Source of the DNA: Pseudomonadota bacterium
GTDB lineage: Bacteria; Pseudomonadota; Gammaproteobacteria; Burkholderiales; Ferrovaceae
NCBI GenBank assembly: GCA_021805725.1
Contig: JAJZEH010000083.1
Span: forward strand, 1-12,577
Direction: 5' to 3'
DNA: 12,577 nt
The position numbers were made by a program, and so were the translations under genes. Positions 1 to 6,773 of the stretch are shown here, one piece after another (positions within the stretch are counted from its first letter, which is position 1; every line of letters starts with the position of its first letter). Under the pieces are notes generated by a model. That model searched no databases. It was not told where the DNA came from and saw nothing but the letters and a program-made list of their open reading frames with translations.

Positions 1-350
1 TTCTGACCCATCCCGCACGGCCCCGCTGCTATGTGGAAGTAAAAAATGTCACCGCTGCGGTGGAGGCGGGCATTGCCCTGTTTCCCGACGCGGTCAGCAT
101 GCGCGGCACCAAGCACCTGCGCGAGATGATGCGGTGCGTGGCGGAAGGCGAGCGTGCCGTCTTGGTGTTTTGTGTGCAGCGCGACGATGTTGGTGAAGTA
201 CGGCCGGCGGACAGTATCGACCCGGAATACGGGCGGGTCCTGCGTGAGGCCCTGCAGGCGGGGGTGGAAGCCGTGGCGTATGGCGCAACCTTGACCGATC
301 GCAAGATTCTCCTGACCCACCGCATTCCCATAATTTGCCCGGCAAGGTAA
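1..350 (+). CDS. sfsA: SfsA family protein, 3' part (5' end outside window)
   Basis: This is the C-terminal part of a SfsA (sugar fermentation stimulation) protein. The frame is open from base 3 and ends at TAA 348-350, leaving about 115 residues. It shows the conserved run CYVEVKNVT, then FPDAVSMRGTKHLREMM and a GERAVLVFCVQR strand. These match the nuclease-like core of the family (the E-V-K and D-A-x-x-x-R-G-x-K-H-L signatures seen in E. coli SfsA). SfsA is described as a DNA-binding protein affecting sugar metabolism genes, and its fold suggests nuclease ancestry; its precise role is unclear. The downstream qor gene starts 71 bp later on the same strand, with a hairpin between. The real start lies upstream of the window. 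The GTG at 33 is internal, because homology continues before it. Confidence 0.93.
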   Translation, partial: LTHPARPRCYVEVKNVTAAVEAGIALFPDAVSMRGTKHLREMMRCVAEGERAVLVFCVQRDDVGEVRPADSIDPEYGRVLREALQAGVEAVAYGATLTDRKILLTHRIPIICPAR

Positions 351-355
351 AATCG

Positions 356-384
356 AAGGCATTTGCGAACACCGCAAATGCCTT
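356..384 (+). terminator. Perfect 12-bp inverted repeat after sfsA, possible terminator or processing hairpin
   Basis: The arms AAGGCATTTGCG (356-367) and CGCAAATGCCTT (373-384) pair perfectly around a 5-nt loop, AACAC. It begins 5 bp after the sfsA stop and ends 23 bp before the qor Shine-Dalgarno. No clean T-run follows on the plus strand (GTCTTC), so termination there may be weak. On the minus strand the trailing sequence is CGATTTTACC, a little richer in T. Confidence 0.55.
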
Positions 385-421
385 GTCTTCAAAACACGTC
401 CGAACCAGAGGAGCGACAACC

Positions 422-1396
422 ATGACTCATGCCATCCGCATTCATCAAACCGGCGGCCCTGAAGTACTGAAGTGGGAATCGGTGCAAGTGGGTGAACCAG
501 GGCCGGGTCAGGTGCGTCTGCACCACCGAGCGGTGGGACTGAACTTCATCGACGTCTATCATCGCAGCGGTTTGTATCCCATCCAGTTGCCAGCCACGCT
601 GGGGCTTGAGGCCGCAGGGGTGGTGGAAGCCGTGGGCCCGGGGGTTACCGAAGTCAAGGTGGGCGACCGGGTGGCTTATGCTTCTGGTCCCATGGGGGCG
701 TATTCAGAGGCGCGCCTGATGCAGGCCGATCGCCTGGTGGTGTTGCCCGGTGTGATTTCCGATGGTCAGGCCGCGGCCATGATGCTGCAAGGCCTGACGG
801 CACAATACCTGTTGCGTCGTACCTATCGCGTCCAGCGCGGTGACACCATCCTGGTCCATGCGGCTGCTGGCGGCGTCGGGCTCATCATGTGCCAGTGGGC
901 CAAGCATCTGGGCGCCACGGTCATCGGCACGGTGGGCAACGAACAGAAAGCCGCCCTGGCACGCGCCCATGGTTGCGACCACACTATCCTCTACACTCAG
1001 GAAGATTTCCTGGAACGGGTCCTCGCCATCACCAACGGTCAAAAAGTCCAGGCCGTGTACGACTCGGTGGGCAAGGACACCTTTGAGCGCTCTCTCGATT
1101 GCCTGGCTCCGCTGGGCATGCTGGCTCTCTTTGGCCAGTCATCGGGGCTCGTGCCCCCCCTCGATCTGGGGCTGCTGTCGACCAAGGGTTCGCTTTTCGT
1201 CACCCGCCCCACGCTGGCCACCTACACTGCCCGCCGGGCTGACCTTCTGGCAGGTGCGGCCGAGCTGTTTGAAGTGGTCGAGCAGGGCATCGTCAAGATC
1301 ACCATCAACCAGCGTTACCCGCTGCGTGAAGCCGAGCGCGCTCACCGTGACCTGGAAGCCCGCAAGACCACGGGTTCCACCATCTTTACGGTGTAA
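422..1396 (+). CDS. qorA: NADPH:quinone oxidoreductase, QorA type
   Basis: This is a 324-residue zeta-crystallin-like quinone reductase of the zinc-free medium-chain dehydrogenase/reductase superfamily, close in length to E. coli QorA (327). It is a cytosolic enzyme expected to reduce quinones with NADPH. Visible landmarks are the N-terminal GGPEVLKW, the GLNFIDVYHRSGLYP segment, GLEAAGVVEAVG, the Rossmann motif AAAGGVGL with CQWAKHLGA following, VYDSVGKDTFERSLDCL, and KGSLFVTRPTL near the end. There is no structural zinc-binding cysteine lobe, as expected for this branch. The start at 422 is chosen because AGAGGAG (407-413) sits 8 bases upstream and the family N-terminus begins here. A longer in-frame reading from 335 would add unrelated residues and overlap sfsA. 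The stop is 3 bp from the stop of the convergent LysR gene. Confidence 0.96.
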   Translation: MTHAIRIHQTGGPEVLKWESVQVGEPGPGQVRLHHRAVGLNFIDVYHRSGLYPIQLPATLGLEAAGVVEAVGPGVTEVKVGDRVAYASGPMGAYSEARLMQADRLVVLPGVISDGQAAAMMLQGLTAQYLLRRTYRVQRGDTILVHAAAGGVGLIMCQWAKHLGATVIGTVGNEQKAALARAHGCDHTILYTQEDFLERVLAITNGQKVQAVYDSVGKDTFERSLDCLAPLGMLALFGQSSGLVPPLDLGLLSTKGSLFVTRPTLATYTARRADLLAGAAELFEVVEQGIVKITINQRYPLREAERAHRDLEARKTTGSTIFTV

Positions 1397-1399
1397 CGC

Positions 1400-2278
1400 T
1401 TAACGGCTGTCGTCGTCTGCGTTGAGGAGGGCCTCAATGGCCCGCCTTGCAAGACTGGCCGGGCGACCGCGTAGGTTGATCCAGTTGAGCGGACGCGTCA
1501 GCGGCCCTGAGGGTAGCGCCACTTCCTGCAGGGCGCCCCTTGCGATGTGGGCCTGCACCATGATGCGCGGTACCAGACAGACCCCTGCACCAGTTAGCAC
1601 CATCTGCACGGCAGCCGTATTGCTGCCCACCACCACGCGCCGCCGTGGGAGAATGCCCTGCTGGCGCAGAAAATCCTCGGTGACCTGTGCCGTCCCCGAG
1701 CCGCTCTCCCGCACGATCCAGCATTGTTGACGCAACGCCGCTTCAGAAATGGCGTGCCCCGTGGGGGCTACCAGTGTCAGGGGTTCGTTCTGCCAGGGCG
1801 TGCATTCCAGGCGCACATCCTCCACCGACCCCTCCACCAGCGCCACATCCACACGGCAGTCCAACACGTCGCGGGCGATTTTTTCAGTGTTGCCGCTCAC
1901 GAGGCTTACCTCCATGCCGGGGTAGAGCGCCAGAAATCGGGTCAGGTAGGCTGGTAGCCAGTATGCTGCAATGGTGGTACTGGCCCCCACCACAAGCCGG
2001 CCCCGTTGCAGCGCCCGGCGCGCCTTGATGTCCTCCAGGGCTGCCAGCTCCAGGGCAAAAATCGAACGCGCGTGTTCATACAGGGCAAAGCCCGCTTCCG
2101 TCAGGCTGACATGACGCGAGGTACGCTCCAGCAGGGTCATTTCCAGATGGTTTTCCAGCTCGCGCACGGCCTTCGAAATGGCGGGCTGGGTCAAGTGCAG
2201 GTGTTCAGCGGCCTGGGTAAAGCTGCCACATCGGGCCACTTCGGCAAAGGCGCGCAGGTATTGAAAATTGATATTCAT
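1400..2278 (-). CDS. LysR-type transcriptional regulator, YeiE/CysB-like, divergent from yeiH
   Basis: This is a 292-residue LysR-family regulator. The N-terminal winged helix-turn-helix is clear (residues about 1-62: FTQAAEHLHLTQPAISKAVR, then LLERTSRHVSLTEAG). A linker helix follows, and from about residue 92 a periplasmic-binding-protein-like effector domain (GRLVVGASTTIAAYWLP, VSGNTEKIARDVLDCRVDVA, WIVRESGSGT, GVCLVPRIMV). The RESGSGT stretch and the position divergent to a yeiH homologue match the enterobacterial yeiE-yeiH arrangement. YeiE is linked there to sulfite tolerance, so a sulfur-compound effector is plausible but inferred. The ATG at 2276-2278 is the natural start (MNINFQYLRAFAEVA). 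LysR proteins usually control both themselves and the divergent gene, which fits the dyad at 2284-2313. A CbbR- or CysB-like role on other targets cannot be excluded. Confidence 0.93.
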   Translation of the reverse strand: MNINFQYLRAFAEVARCGSFTQAAEHLHLTQPAISKAVRELENHLEMTLLERTSRHVSLTEAGFALYEHARSIFALELAALEDIKARRALQRGRLVVGASTTIAAYWLPAYLTRFLALYPGMEVSLVSGNTEKIARDVLDCRVDVALVEGSVEDVRLECTPWQNEPLTLVAPTGHAISEAALRQQCWIVRESGSGTAQVTEDFLRQQGILPRRRVVVGSNTAAVQMVLTGAGVCLVPRIMVQAHIARGALQEVALPSGPLTRPLNWINLRGRPASLARRAIEALLNADDDSR

Positions 2279-2380
2279 AACTAATTGTAATCATTTTATG
2301 AAAATAATCAATTTGAGTTATGTTTTGGTTTGTTGCACATTAAGCCTGTCGGTCCTATGGATAGAACAGGAAGTAATAAC
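2279..2380. promoter_or_regulatory. AT-rich divergent control region of the lysR/yeiH pair with central dyad
   Basis: The 102-bp spacer is much richer in A and T than its surroundings. Around 2293-2305 it holds the dyad ATTTT-ATG-AAAAT, flanked by partly symmetric TAATC and AATCA, a size and shape suited to a LysR-type operator. Shine-Dalgarno AGGAAG for yeiH lies at 2368-2373. A possible -35 for yeiH is TTGAGT (2313-2318), but the matching -10 is poor, so individual promoter boxes are not claimed. Confidence 0.5.
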
Positions 2381-3421
2381 ATGTACGTCAACACGCTCCA
2401 ACCCAAGCTGCACCAGCCCCTCTACATGGCGCGCCTCCCCGGGCTGCTGCTGGTGGCCGGGGCAAGCCTCGTCATCATGTGGATTGCCAACCTGCCGGCT
2501 ATACAGCACCTGGGGTTGGGGGCGCTGACCATCGCCATCGTACTGGGCATGCTGCTGGGTAACACGCTGTTTTCGAAAGTGGCTGTGGCCTGCGGCAGCG
2601 GTGTGGATTACTCCAAAAGCACGCTCTTGCGCCTGGGAGTCATTCTCTACGGGTTTCGCATCACTTTCACGCAGATCGCCAGTGTGGGCTGGAGCGGGGC
2701 CCTGATGGACGTGCTGGTCATTGCCATGACCTTTGGCCTGACCCTATTGATTGGCATTTACTGGCTCAAGATGGACCGCGACACCGTCATCCTGATCGGG
2801 GCGGGCAGCTCCATTTGCGGGGCTGCCGCCGTGCTGGCGGCAGAACCGGTGGTGCGCGGCCATGCCCACAAGGTTTCGGTGGCCATCGCCACGGTGGTGG
2901 TGTTTGGCACGCTGTCCATGTTCATCTATCCGCTGCTCTATCCCTATTTGGGATTCAGTGAAGGGTCCTATGGGTTGTACGTAGGCTCCACGATCCATGA
3001 AGTGGCTCAGGTGGTGGCGGCGGCAAAGGCGGTGGGTGATCTTGCAGCCAGCAATGCCGTGATCGAAAAGATGCTGCGCGTCATGATGCTCTCGCCCTTC
3101 CTGATCCTGCTGTCACTGGTTCTTGGCCGGTTCTCGGGCGCCAGCTCGCACCAGCGCCAAGCCCCTGCGATTCCGTGGTTTGCCGTGTGGTTTGTGGCGG
3201 TCAGCGGATTCAACTCTCTCAACTGGCTGCCCCGCCCCGCGGTGGACACCATCGTCCAGCTCGATCTGTTTTTGCTGACCATGGCCATGTTTGCCCTCGG
3301 ACTGCGCACCTCGGCAGGTGCGCTCAAGCAGGCCGGGTTGAAACCGCTCTTGCTGGCAGGTTTGCTGTTTCTGTTTCTGAGCGTGGGGGGTTACTGGATC
3401 AACCGCCTGGTTGGTGCCTGA
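2381..3421 (+). CDS. yeiH: YeiH family putative sulfate exporter (UPF0324)
   Basis: This is a 346-residue polytopic inner-membrane protein, close to E. coli YeiH (349). About ten hydrophobic segments alternate with short loops. Family landmarks are GVDYSKSTLLRLGVILYGF (about residues 71-89), GAGSSICGAAAVLAAEPVV (about 139-157), and GSTIHEVAQVVAAAKAVG (about 203-220), followed by DTIVQLDLFLLTMAMFALGL near the C-terminus. The family is annotated as a putative sulfate exporter; in practice the substrate is not settled. The start at 2381 is supported by AGGAAG 7 bases upstream and by N-terminal fit. An extension to 2330 would add a hydrophilic leader without a ribosome site. It is divergent from the LysR gene and convergent with the response regulator (6-bp gap, no terminator visible). 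In a sulfur oxidiser, export of sulfate or sulfite is an attractive inferred role. Confidence 0.94.
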   Translation: MYVNTLQPKLHQPLYMARLPGLLLVAGASLVIMWIANLPAIQHLGLGALTIAIVLGMLLGNTLFSKVAVACGSGVDYSKSTLLRLGVILYGFRITFTQIASVGWSGALMDVLVIAMTFGLTLLIGIYWLKMDRDTVILIGAGSSICGAAAVLAAEPVVRGHAHKVSVAIATVVVFGTLSMFIYPLLYPYLGFSEGSYGLYVGSTIHEVAQVVAAAKAVGDLAASNAVIEKMLRVMMLSPFLILLSLVLGRFSGASSHQRQAPAIPWFAVWFVAVSGFNSLNWLPRPAVDTIVQLDLFLLTMAMFALGLRTSAGALKQAGLKPLLLAGLLFLFLSVGGYWINRLVGA

Positions 3422-3427
3422 ACGATG

Positions 3428-4105
3428 TCAGGAGGCACCTTTGGCGATGGATTTCTGTTCCACGGCATAAAGGACGGCCGCTTCGACGCGTGAGCTGAGG
3501 TTGAGCTTGTTGAGGATGTGGCGCACGTGCTGTTTGACCGTGTCGTTGCTGATGCCCAGGGTACGCGCAATGGCCTTGTTGGTACTGCCGTCAGCCAGCA
3601 GCTCGAGAATTTCCTGCTCCCGGTCCGTCAACTGCTTGAGCGAGTTCTGGTAGTCCTCCTTGGTGCCACCCTTCTGCAAAATGCCAATCATCTTGGCCGT
3701 CATGGAGGGGGCCACCACCATCTCGCCGGCTGCCACGCGCCGGATGCCATCCACCACGTCGTCCGGCGTCATGTCCTTCAGCAGGTAGCCGCGCACCCCG
3801 GCACGCAATGCCGAAGCCAGGTCCGATTCCGTATCGCTCATGGTGAGGATGATCACCGGAGTTTGATGGCCATCCTTGCGGATTTTTTCCAGCAACTGCA
3901 GTCCGTTGATGGGGTCCATGCGCAAGTCCATCACCACCAGATCGGGTTTTTGCTCCACCAGCAGGGTATCCAGTTCCACCGGGCTGTCGGTGGCGCCAAC
4001 CACCTGGATGCCGTAGCGATTCGTCAACAGTTCGGTGAGGCCGCGTCGACATAAGCCATGGTCATCCACCAGGGCGACGCGAAGGGGGGTTGTTTCGTTG
4101 TTCAT
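3428..4105 (-). CDS. NarL/FixJ-family response regulator
   Basis: This is a 225-residue two-component response regulator. The receiver domain (about 8-125) has the acidic pair D14-D15, phospho-acceptor D60 in LVVMDLRM, T88 in IILTMSD and K110 in GYLLKDM. The LuxR-type helix-turn-helix (about 158-215) reads LTDREQEILELLADGSTNKAIA, split here as LTDREQEILELLADG plus STNKAIARTLGISNDTVKQH, and then VRHILNKLNLSSRVEAAVLYA. It is therefore a DNA-binding activator or repressor controlled by phosphorylation. The start ATG (4103-4105) overlaps the kinase stop by 4 bp (ATGA), so the two are translationally coupled and almost certainly cognate partners. Its targets are unknown; the divergent rhodanese-tusA-dsrE row next door is the obvious candidate. 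The linker between domains (KMIGILQKGGTKEDY) resembles the NarL linker. Confidence 0.96.
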   Translation of the reverse strand: MNNETTPLRVALVDDHGLCRRGLTELLTNRYGIQVVGATDSPVELDTLLVEQKPDLVVMDLRMDPINGLQLLEKIRKDGHQTPVIILTMSDTESDLASALRAGVRGYLLKDMTPDDVVDGIRRVAAGEMVVAPSMTAKMIGILQKGGTKEDYQNSLKQLTDREQEILELLADGSTNKAIARTLGISNDTVKQHVRHILNKLNLSSRVEAAVLYAVEQKSIAKGAS

Positions 4106-5265
4106 GATGGTTCCGTCGGAGAGGTGCGCAGGGACAGCGTGATCTGGGTGCCTACACCCTCGGCGCTGTGGATGTCCAGCGTGGCGCCAATGCGTTTGGC
4201 GCGCTCTTGCATGATGGTCAGCCCGTAATGGCCTGCAGGTGAGGCAATGCTTGCCATGCCCATGCCGTTGTCGGTGATCTGGAACTGAAGGCTTTCTGCC
4301 TTGTGAGTGGCCACCAGGCGCGCCTGGGTGGCCTTGGAGTGCAGCACGATGTTGTTGAGCGCTTCTCGCACCACATGAAACACCTGCAGCTCCTGCTCGA
4401 GGGTGAGCTCGGGATGTGTGATCGGGTGGCTGTACTCAAATGAGATGGAGGAGCGCACTTTAAGGCCGTCGATCAGCATCTTCAAGGCATGGTGCAACCC
4501 CAGGGGGTCCATCTGGGAACGAAAGTGCGTGATTAGTTCGCGCACCGACTTCTGTCCGGAATCGAGTGCGTCGCTGATGTCTGCCAGGCATTTTTGCATC
4601 AGCTCCGTATTGCTGGCCCGCACCGCCTCGGAGAGCACGCTCATGCGCAGGCGTCCGTAGAACAGGTTTTGCGACAGGGTGTCGTGAATTTCGTTGGCAA
4701 TGGCCTGACGCTCGGCAATCAGGTTCATGCGCTGGTTTTCACGGCTCAGGCGGGCGTTTTCCAGAGACAGGCCGATCAGCTCGGCATAGGAGCGCAGCAA
4801 CTGTGTTTCGTCGTCACTGAGGTCATGCTCCTTTTCGAAGAACAGGTTGAACACGCCTACGGGCTGGTCCCGAAATACCAGCGGTACGGCCACCAGCCCC
4901 AGACAGGCGCCACCAAAAAATGGTCCCCCCGTGCGCTGTGTGCAAAAGCCGGTGTCGCTGCTGCGAATGGCGCCGTCCACCAGGGCGCTGCCACAAATTC
5001 CGCAATGGACGGAGACCTGCGCTTCGCTATGAATGATTTCGGGGGTGAGGCCAGCACTGGCGCCAAGGTATAATTCAGGGCTGTCGGGGGCGAGCAGGCG
5101 AATGGCCCCTGCCCGGGCACCCGTGATGGCCAGGATTGTTTTGAGGAAGCCGTTGAGCAACGCCTCGAGCGGCTTGTCAGGTTCCAGCGGAAAAAGATTT
5201 AGATCCAGGCCCCGCGGAGCGGAAGACTGCTCGATTGGATCGATGTGAAAACGTGGGTTGTTCAA
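4102..5265 (-). CDS. Soluble GAF-domain sensor histidine kinase, HPK7 (NarX/UhpB-like)
   Basis: This is a roughly 387-residue sensor kinase with no transmembrane segment, so it senses a cytoplasmic signal. A GAF domain (about 30-172) carries four cysteines: C88-x2-C91 (HCGICGSAL), C108 (TGFC) and C121 (GGACLG). It is followed by a HisKA_3 dimerisation domain with H194 in ANEIHDTLSQNL, and an HATPase domain with the N-box REALNNIVLHSKA (E301, N305) and G-box DNGMGM (D332). The start was set at TTG 5263-5265, because AGGAG (5272-5276, minus strand) lies 6 bases upstream. GTG at 5278-5280 would add five residues but has no ribosome site. It overlaps the response regulator start by 4 bp. The cysteine set could bind a metal cluster or form persulfides, which would suit a redox or sulfur signal; similar cysteines occur in other GAF kinases, so this is inference. 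Confidence 0.94.
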   Translation of the reverse strand: MNNPRFHIDPIEQSSAPRGLDLNLFPLEPDKPLEALLNGFLKTILAITGARAGAIRLLAPDSPELYLGASAGLTPEIIHSEAQVSVHCGICGSALVDGAIRSSDTGFCTQRTGGPFFGGACLGLVAVPLVFRDQPVGVFNLFFEKEHDLSDDETQLLRSYAELIGLSLENARLSRENQRMNLIAERQAIANEIHDTLSQNLFYGRLRMSVLSEAVRASNTELMQKCLADISDALDSGQKSVRELITHFRSQMDPLGLHHALKMLIDGLKVRSSISFEYSHPITHPELTLEQELQVFHVVREALNNIVLHSKATQARLVATHKAESLQFQITDNGMGMASIASPAGHYGLTIMQERAKRIGATLDIHSAEGVGTQITLSLRTSPTEPS

Positions 5266-5350
5266 ACTGCTCTCCTGCACCGATAAACGAGTGGTCTTGG
5301 GGCGATGCGAATGACAAACGATGGTTGCAATCTGCCCTGCTTGGGTGAGA

Positions 5351-5379
5351 ATAACATAGCTAATTTCATATGGTTACAA
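5351..5379 (-). promoter_or_regulatory. Possible sigma-70-like promoter for the kinase/regulator operon
   Basis: On the minus strand, TTGTAA (5374-5379) and TGTTAT (5351-5356) are separated by 17 bp; each matches 4 of 6 consensus positions. It lies 70-85 bp upstream of the kinase start, within the AT-rich divergent spacer 5266-5428. This is an eye-read match only and similar matches arise by chance in AT-rich DNA. Confidence 0.3.
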
Positions 5380-5393
5380 CCGTTATTACTGTT

Positions 5394-5407
5394 GCGTTGC
5401 ACAACGC
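5394..5407. promoter_or_regulatory. Short inverted repeat just upstream of the rhodanese gene
   Basis: GCGTTG (5394-5399) and CAACGC (5402-5407) form perfect 6-bp arms around a CA dinucleotide. TTTT follows, and the rhodanese Shine-Dalgarno starts 6 bases later. It could be a small operator or a 5'-leader hairpin. The short loop makes a stable RNA stem unlikely without losing the inner pair. Confidence 0.3.
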
Positions 5408-5428
5408 TTTTGAGAAGGAGATTCACCC

Positions 5429-5815
5429 ATGCGGCATTTGTTGCCCAAGGCAGCCCAGGAGTTGATCGAGTCGCAGCCCGAGGCCGTGTTCATTGACGTT
5501 CGAAGCGAAATGGAACACATGTTCGTAGGCCACCCCCTGGGTTCGGTGCTGATCCCATGGATCGACGGACCCGACTGGGAAATCAATCCGAATTTCGTGT
5601 CGCAGGTCAAAAAAATGGCCAGTACCGACCGTCCGGTGATCCTGATTTGCCGTTCCGGCAAACGCTCGGTGGACGCCGGTCTCGCCCTTGAGAAGGCTGG
5701 CCTCAAAAATGTCTACAACGTACTGCACGGGTTCGAGGGTGATCTTGACGACCAGCATCATCGCAACGCTCAGAATGGCTGGCGCTTCGAGGGTTTGCCC
5801 TGGGCCCAGACTTGA
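5429..5815 (+). CDS. rhd: Single-domain rhodanese-like sulfurtransferase
   Basis: This is a 128-residue single-domain cytoplasmic rhodanese. Key features are FIDVRSEMEHMFVGHPLGS at the start of the domain (the D-V-R-x-x-x-E signature) and the active-site loop ICRSGKRS with catalytic C74, which would carry a persulfide. The GLKNVYNVLHGFEGDLDD stretch is also typical. There is no signal peptide or membrane segment. SD AGAAGGAG (5413-5420) lies 8 bases before the ATG. It is first in the plus-strand row rhd-tusA-dsrE, known from many sulfur-oxidising prokaryotes, where rhodanese loads TusA and TusA passes sulfur to DsrE-type proteins and on to Dsr or sHdr. It is divergent from the kinase gene. 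A 159-bp spacer with dyads separates it from tusA, so the two may be co-transcribed or separately started. Confidence 0.94.
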   Translation: MRHLLPKAAQELIESQPEAVFIDVRSEMEHMFVGHPLGSVLIPWIDGPDWEINPNFVSQVKKMASTDRPVILICRSGKRSVDAGLALEKAGLKNVYNVLHGFEGDLDDQHHRNAQNGWRFEGLPWAQT

Positions 5816-5837
5816 AAAAACCCGTGGTGTAGCTCCA

Positions 5838-5853
5838 ATGGGTTATACCCCAT
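5838..5853. promoter_or_regulatory. 16-bp near-palindrome between rhd and tusA, operator candidate
   Basis: ATGGGTTATACCCCAT pairs with itself at 7 of 8 positions; only the T-C pair beside the central TATA fails. The TATACCCC-ATAG run is loosely reminiscent of sites bound by CsoR/FrmR-family repressors, some of which sense persulfides, but no such regulator gene is in the window. It directly abuts the stem-loop at 5852-5869. Confidence 0.4.
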
Positions 5854-5869
5854 AGCTCTTGCGAGCTAT
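5852..5869. repeat. Perfect 7-bp stem-loop between rhd and tusA
   Basis: ATAGCTC-TTGC-GAGCTAT is a perfect inverted repeat with a 4-nt loop; read on the minus strand the loop is GCAA, a GNRA tetraloop. It begins 36 bp after the rhodanese stop. No T-run follows on either strand, so it is not a standard intrinsic terminator. It could be an mRNA stabiliser or processing site, or half of a composite operator with the neighbouring palindrome. Confidence 0.4.
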
Positions 5870-5974
5870 AGACGCCCCGGCCGTAATTCAACCTAATGGC
5901 AACCGTGGCATGTGCAATGGCATGAACCGGACTGCATCATAAAAATGATTTAAAACACAAGGAGATATCAGGAC

Positions 5975-6202
5975 ATGCAAGTAGATAAGGAACTGGATGC
6001 TCGCGGATTGAACTGCCCGCTGCCCATCCTCAAGACCAAAAAGTCCCTTGCTGACATGACGACAGGCCAGGTGCTCAAGGTGGTTTCCACCGACTGCGGA
6101 TCCGTCAAGGACATGCAGGCATTTTCCAACCAGACTGGAAACGAATTGCTGGCTTCCACCGAGGCCGACGGCGAATACACCTTTCTGCTGAAGAAAAAAT
6201 AA
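5975..6202 (+). CDS. tusA: TusA family sulfur carrier protein
   Basis: This is a 75-residue single-domain TusA (SirA/YeeD/TusA family), typical in length. The sulfur-carrying cysteine is C14 in LNCPLPILKTK (CPxP motif at the start of helix 1), preceded by the conserved LDARGL strand. The STDCGSVKDMQAFSNQTGNEL stretch forms the second half (written here in two parts: STDCGSVKDMQ and AFSNQTGNEL). It shuttles persulfide sulfur from the neighbouring rhodanese to the DsrE-type partner 23 bp downstream. SD AAGGAG (5959-5964) lies 10 bases before the ATG. A second TusA protein with two fused domains is encoded at 9573-10058, so this genome segment carries three TusA domains. This copy, in the classic rhd-tusA-dsrE context, is the likely main carrier for sulfur oxidation. 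Confidence 0.96.
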   Translation: MQVDKELDARGLNCPLPILKTKKSLADMTTGQVLKVVSTDCGSVKDMQAFSNQTGNELLASTEADGEYTFLLKKK

Positions 6203-6225
6203 TCTGGTCCAAGGGAGGACGTTGC

Positions 6226-6690
6226 ATGAAAAAAATGGCAATCATCGCCACCAAGGGCACACTGGACATGGCCTATCCGCCTTTTATCCTGGGTTCGACG
6301 GCGGCGGCACTGGGCTACGAAGTCCAGATATTTTTCACGTTCTACGGGCTGCAACTGCTGCGCAAGGATCTCTCCGACGTCAAGATCAGCCCCCTGGGCA
6401 ATCCTGCCATGCCCATGCCCGTGCCGATGCCCGTCTTGGTGCAGATGCTGCCTGGCATGGAATCCATGGCCACCATGATGATGAAGGACAAGCTCAAGAA
6501 AAAGGGCGTTGCACCCCTCGAGGAGCTGCGCAGTCTCTGCCAGGAAGCAGACGTGAAGTTTATCGCCTGCCAGATGACCGTGGACCTGTTCGACTTTGAA
6601 AAGAGCGACTTCATCGACAACATTGAATTCGGGGGGGCTGCTACCTTTCTGGAGTTTGCCGGCGACACCGACATCTGTTTGTTTGTTTAG
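6226..6690 (+). CDS. DsrE2/DsrE3-type sulfur transfer protein
   Basis: This is a 154-residue soluble protein of the DsrE/F-like superfamily (PF13686-type, DsrE2/DsrE3 group). The N-terminal Rossmann-like strand (MAIIATKGTLDMAYPPFIL) is followed by VQIFFTFYGLQLL, a methionine- and proline-rich stretch (PAMPMPVPMPVLVQMLPGM, about 60-78) typical of this group, and two cysteines ten residues apart, C105 (SLCQEADVKF) and C115 (IACQMTVDL). A third, C151, sits near the C-terminus (TDICLFV). C115 aligns with the cysteine expected to accept sulfur from TusA. No transmembrane helices are evident, which argues against the membrane-bound DsrE2A form. SD GGGAGG (6213-6218) is well placed, and the gap to tusA is 23 bp, so these are one transcript. 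The exact subgroup (DsrE2B, DsrE3A or other) needs a tree. Confidence 0.9.
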   Translation: MKKMAIIATKGTLDMAYPPFILGSTAAALGYEVQIFFTFYGLQLLRKDLSDVKISPLGNPAMPMPVPMPVLVQMLPGMESMATMMMKDKLKKKGVAPLEELRSLCQEADVKFIACQMTVDLFDFEKSDFIDNIEFGGAATFLEFAGDTDICLFV

Positions 6691-6773
6691 CACTGAACTG
6701 TACGTAAGGCCCCAGAACCGGGCGCGAAAGATTATTGACGCCCTGGTGTGACTACAAAAAAGGAGAGAGGAGC

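Noticed and set aside
5968..6693. 241-codon open frame on the minus strand across tusA and the dsrE-type gene
   Set aside because: Both plus-strand genes are unmistakable family members; the antisense product is His-rich and resembles nothing.
6720..6743. GGGCG/CGCCC stem as a terminator between the dsrE-type gene and the FadL-type gene
   Set aside because: The stem is 5 bp with a 14-nt loop and has no T-run, too weak to call.
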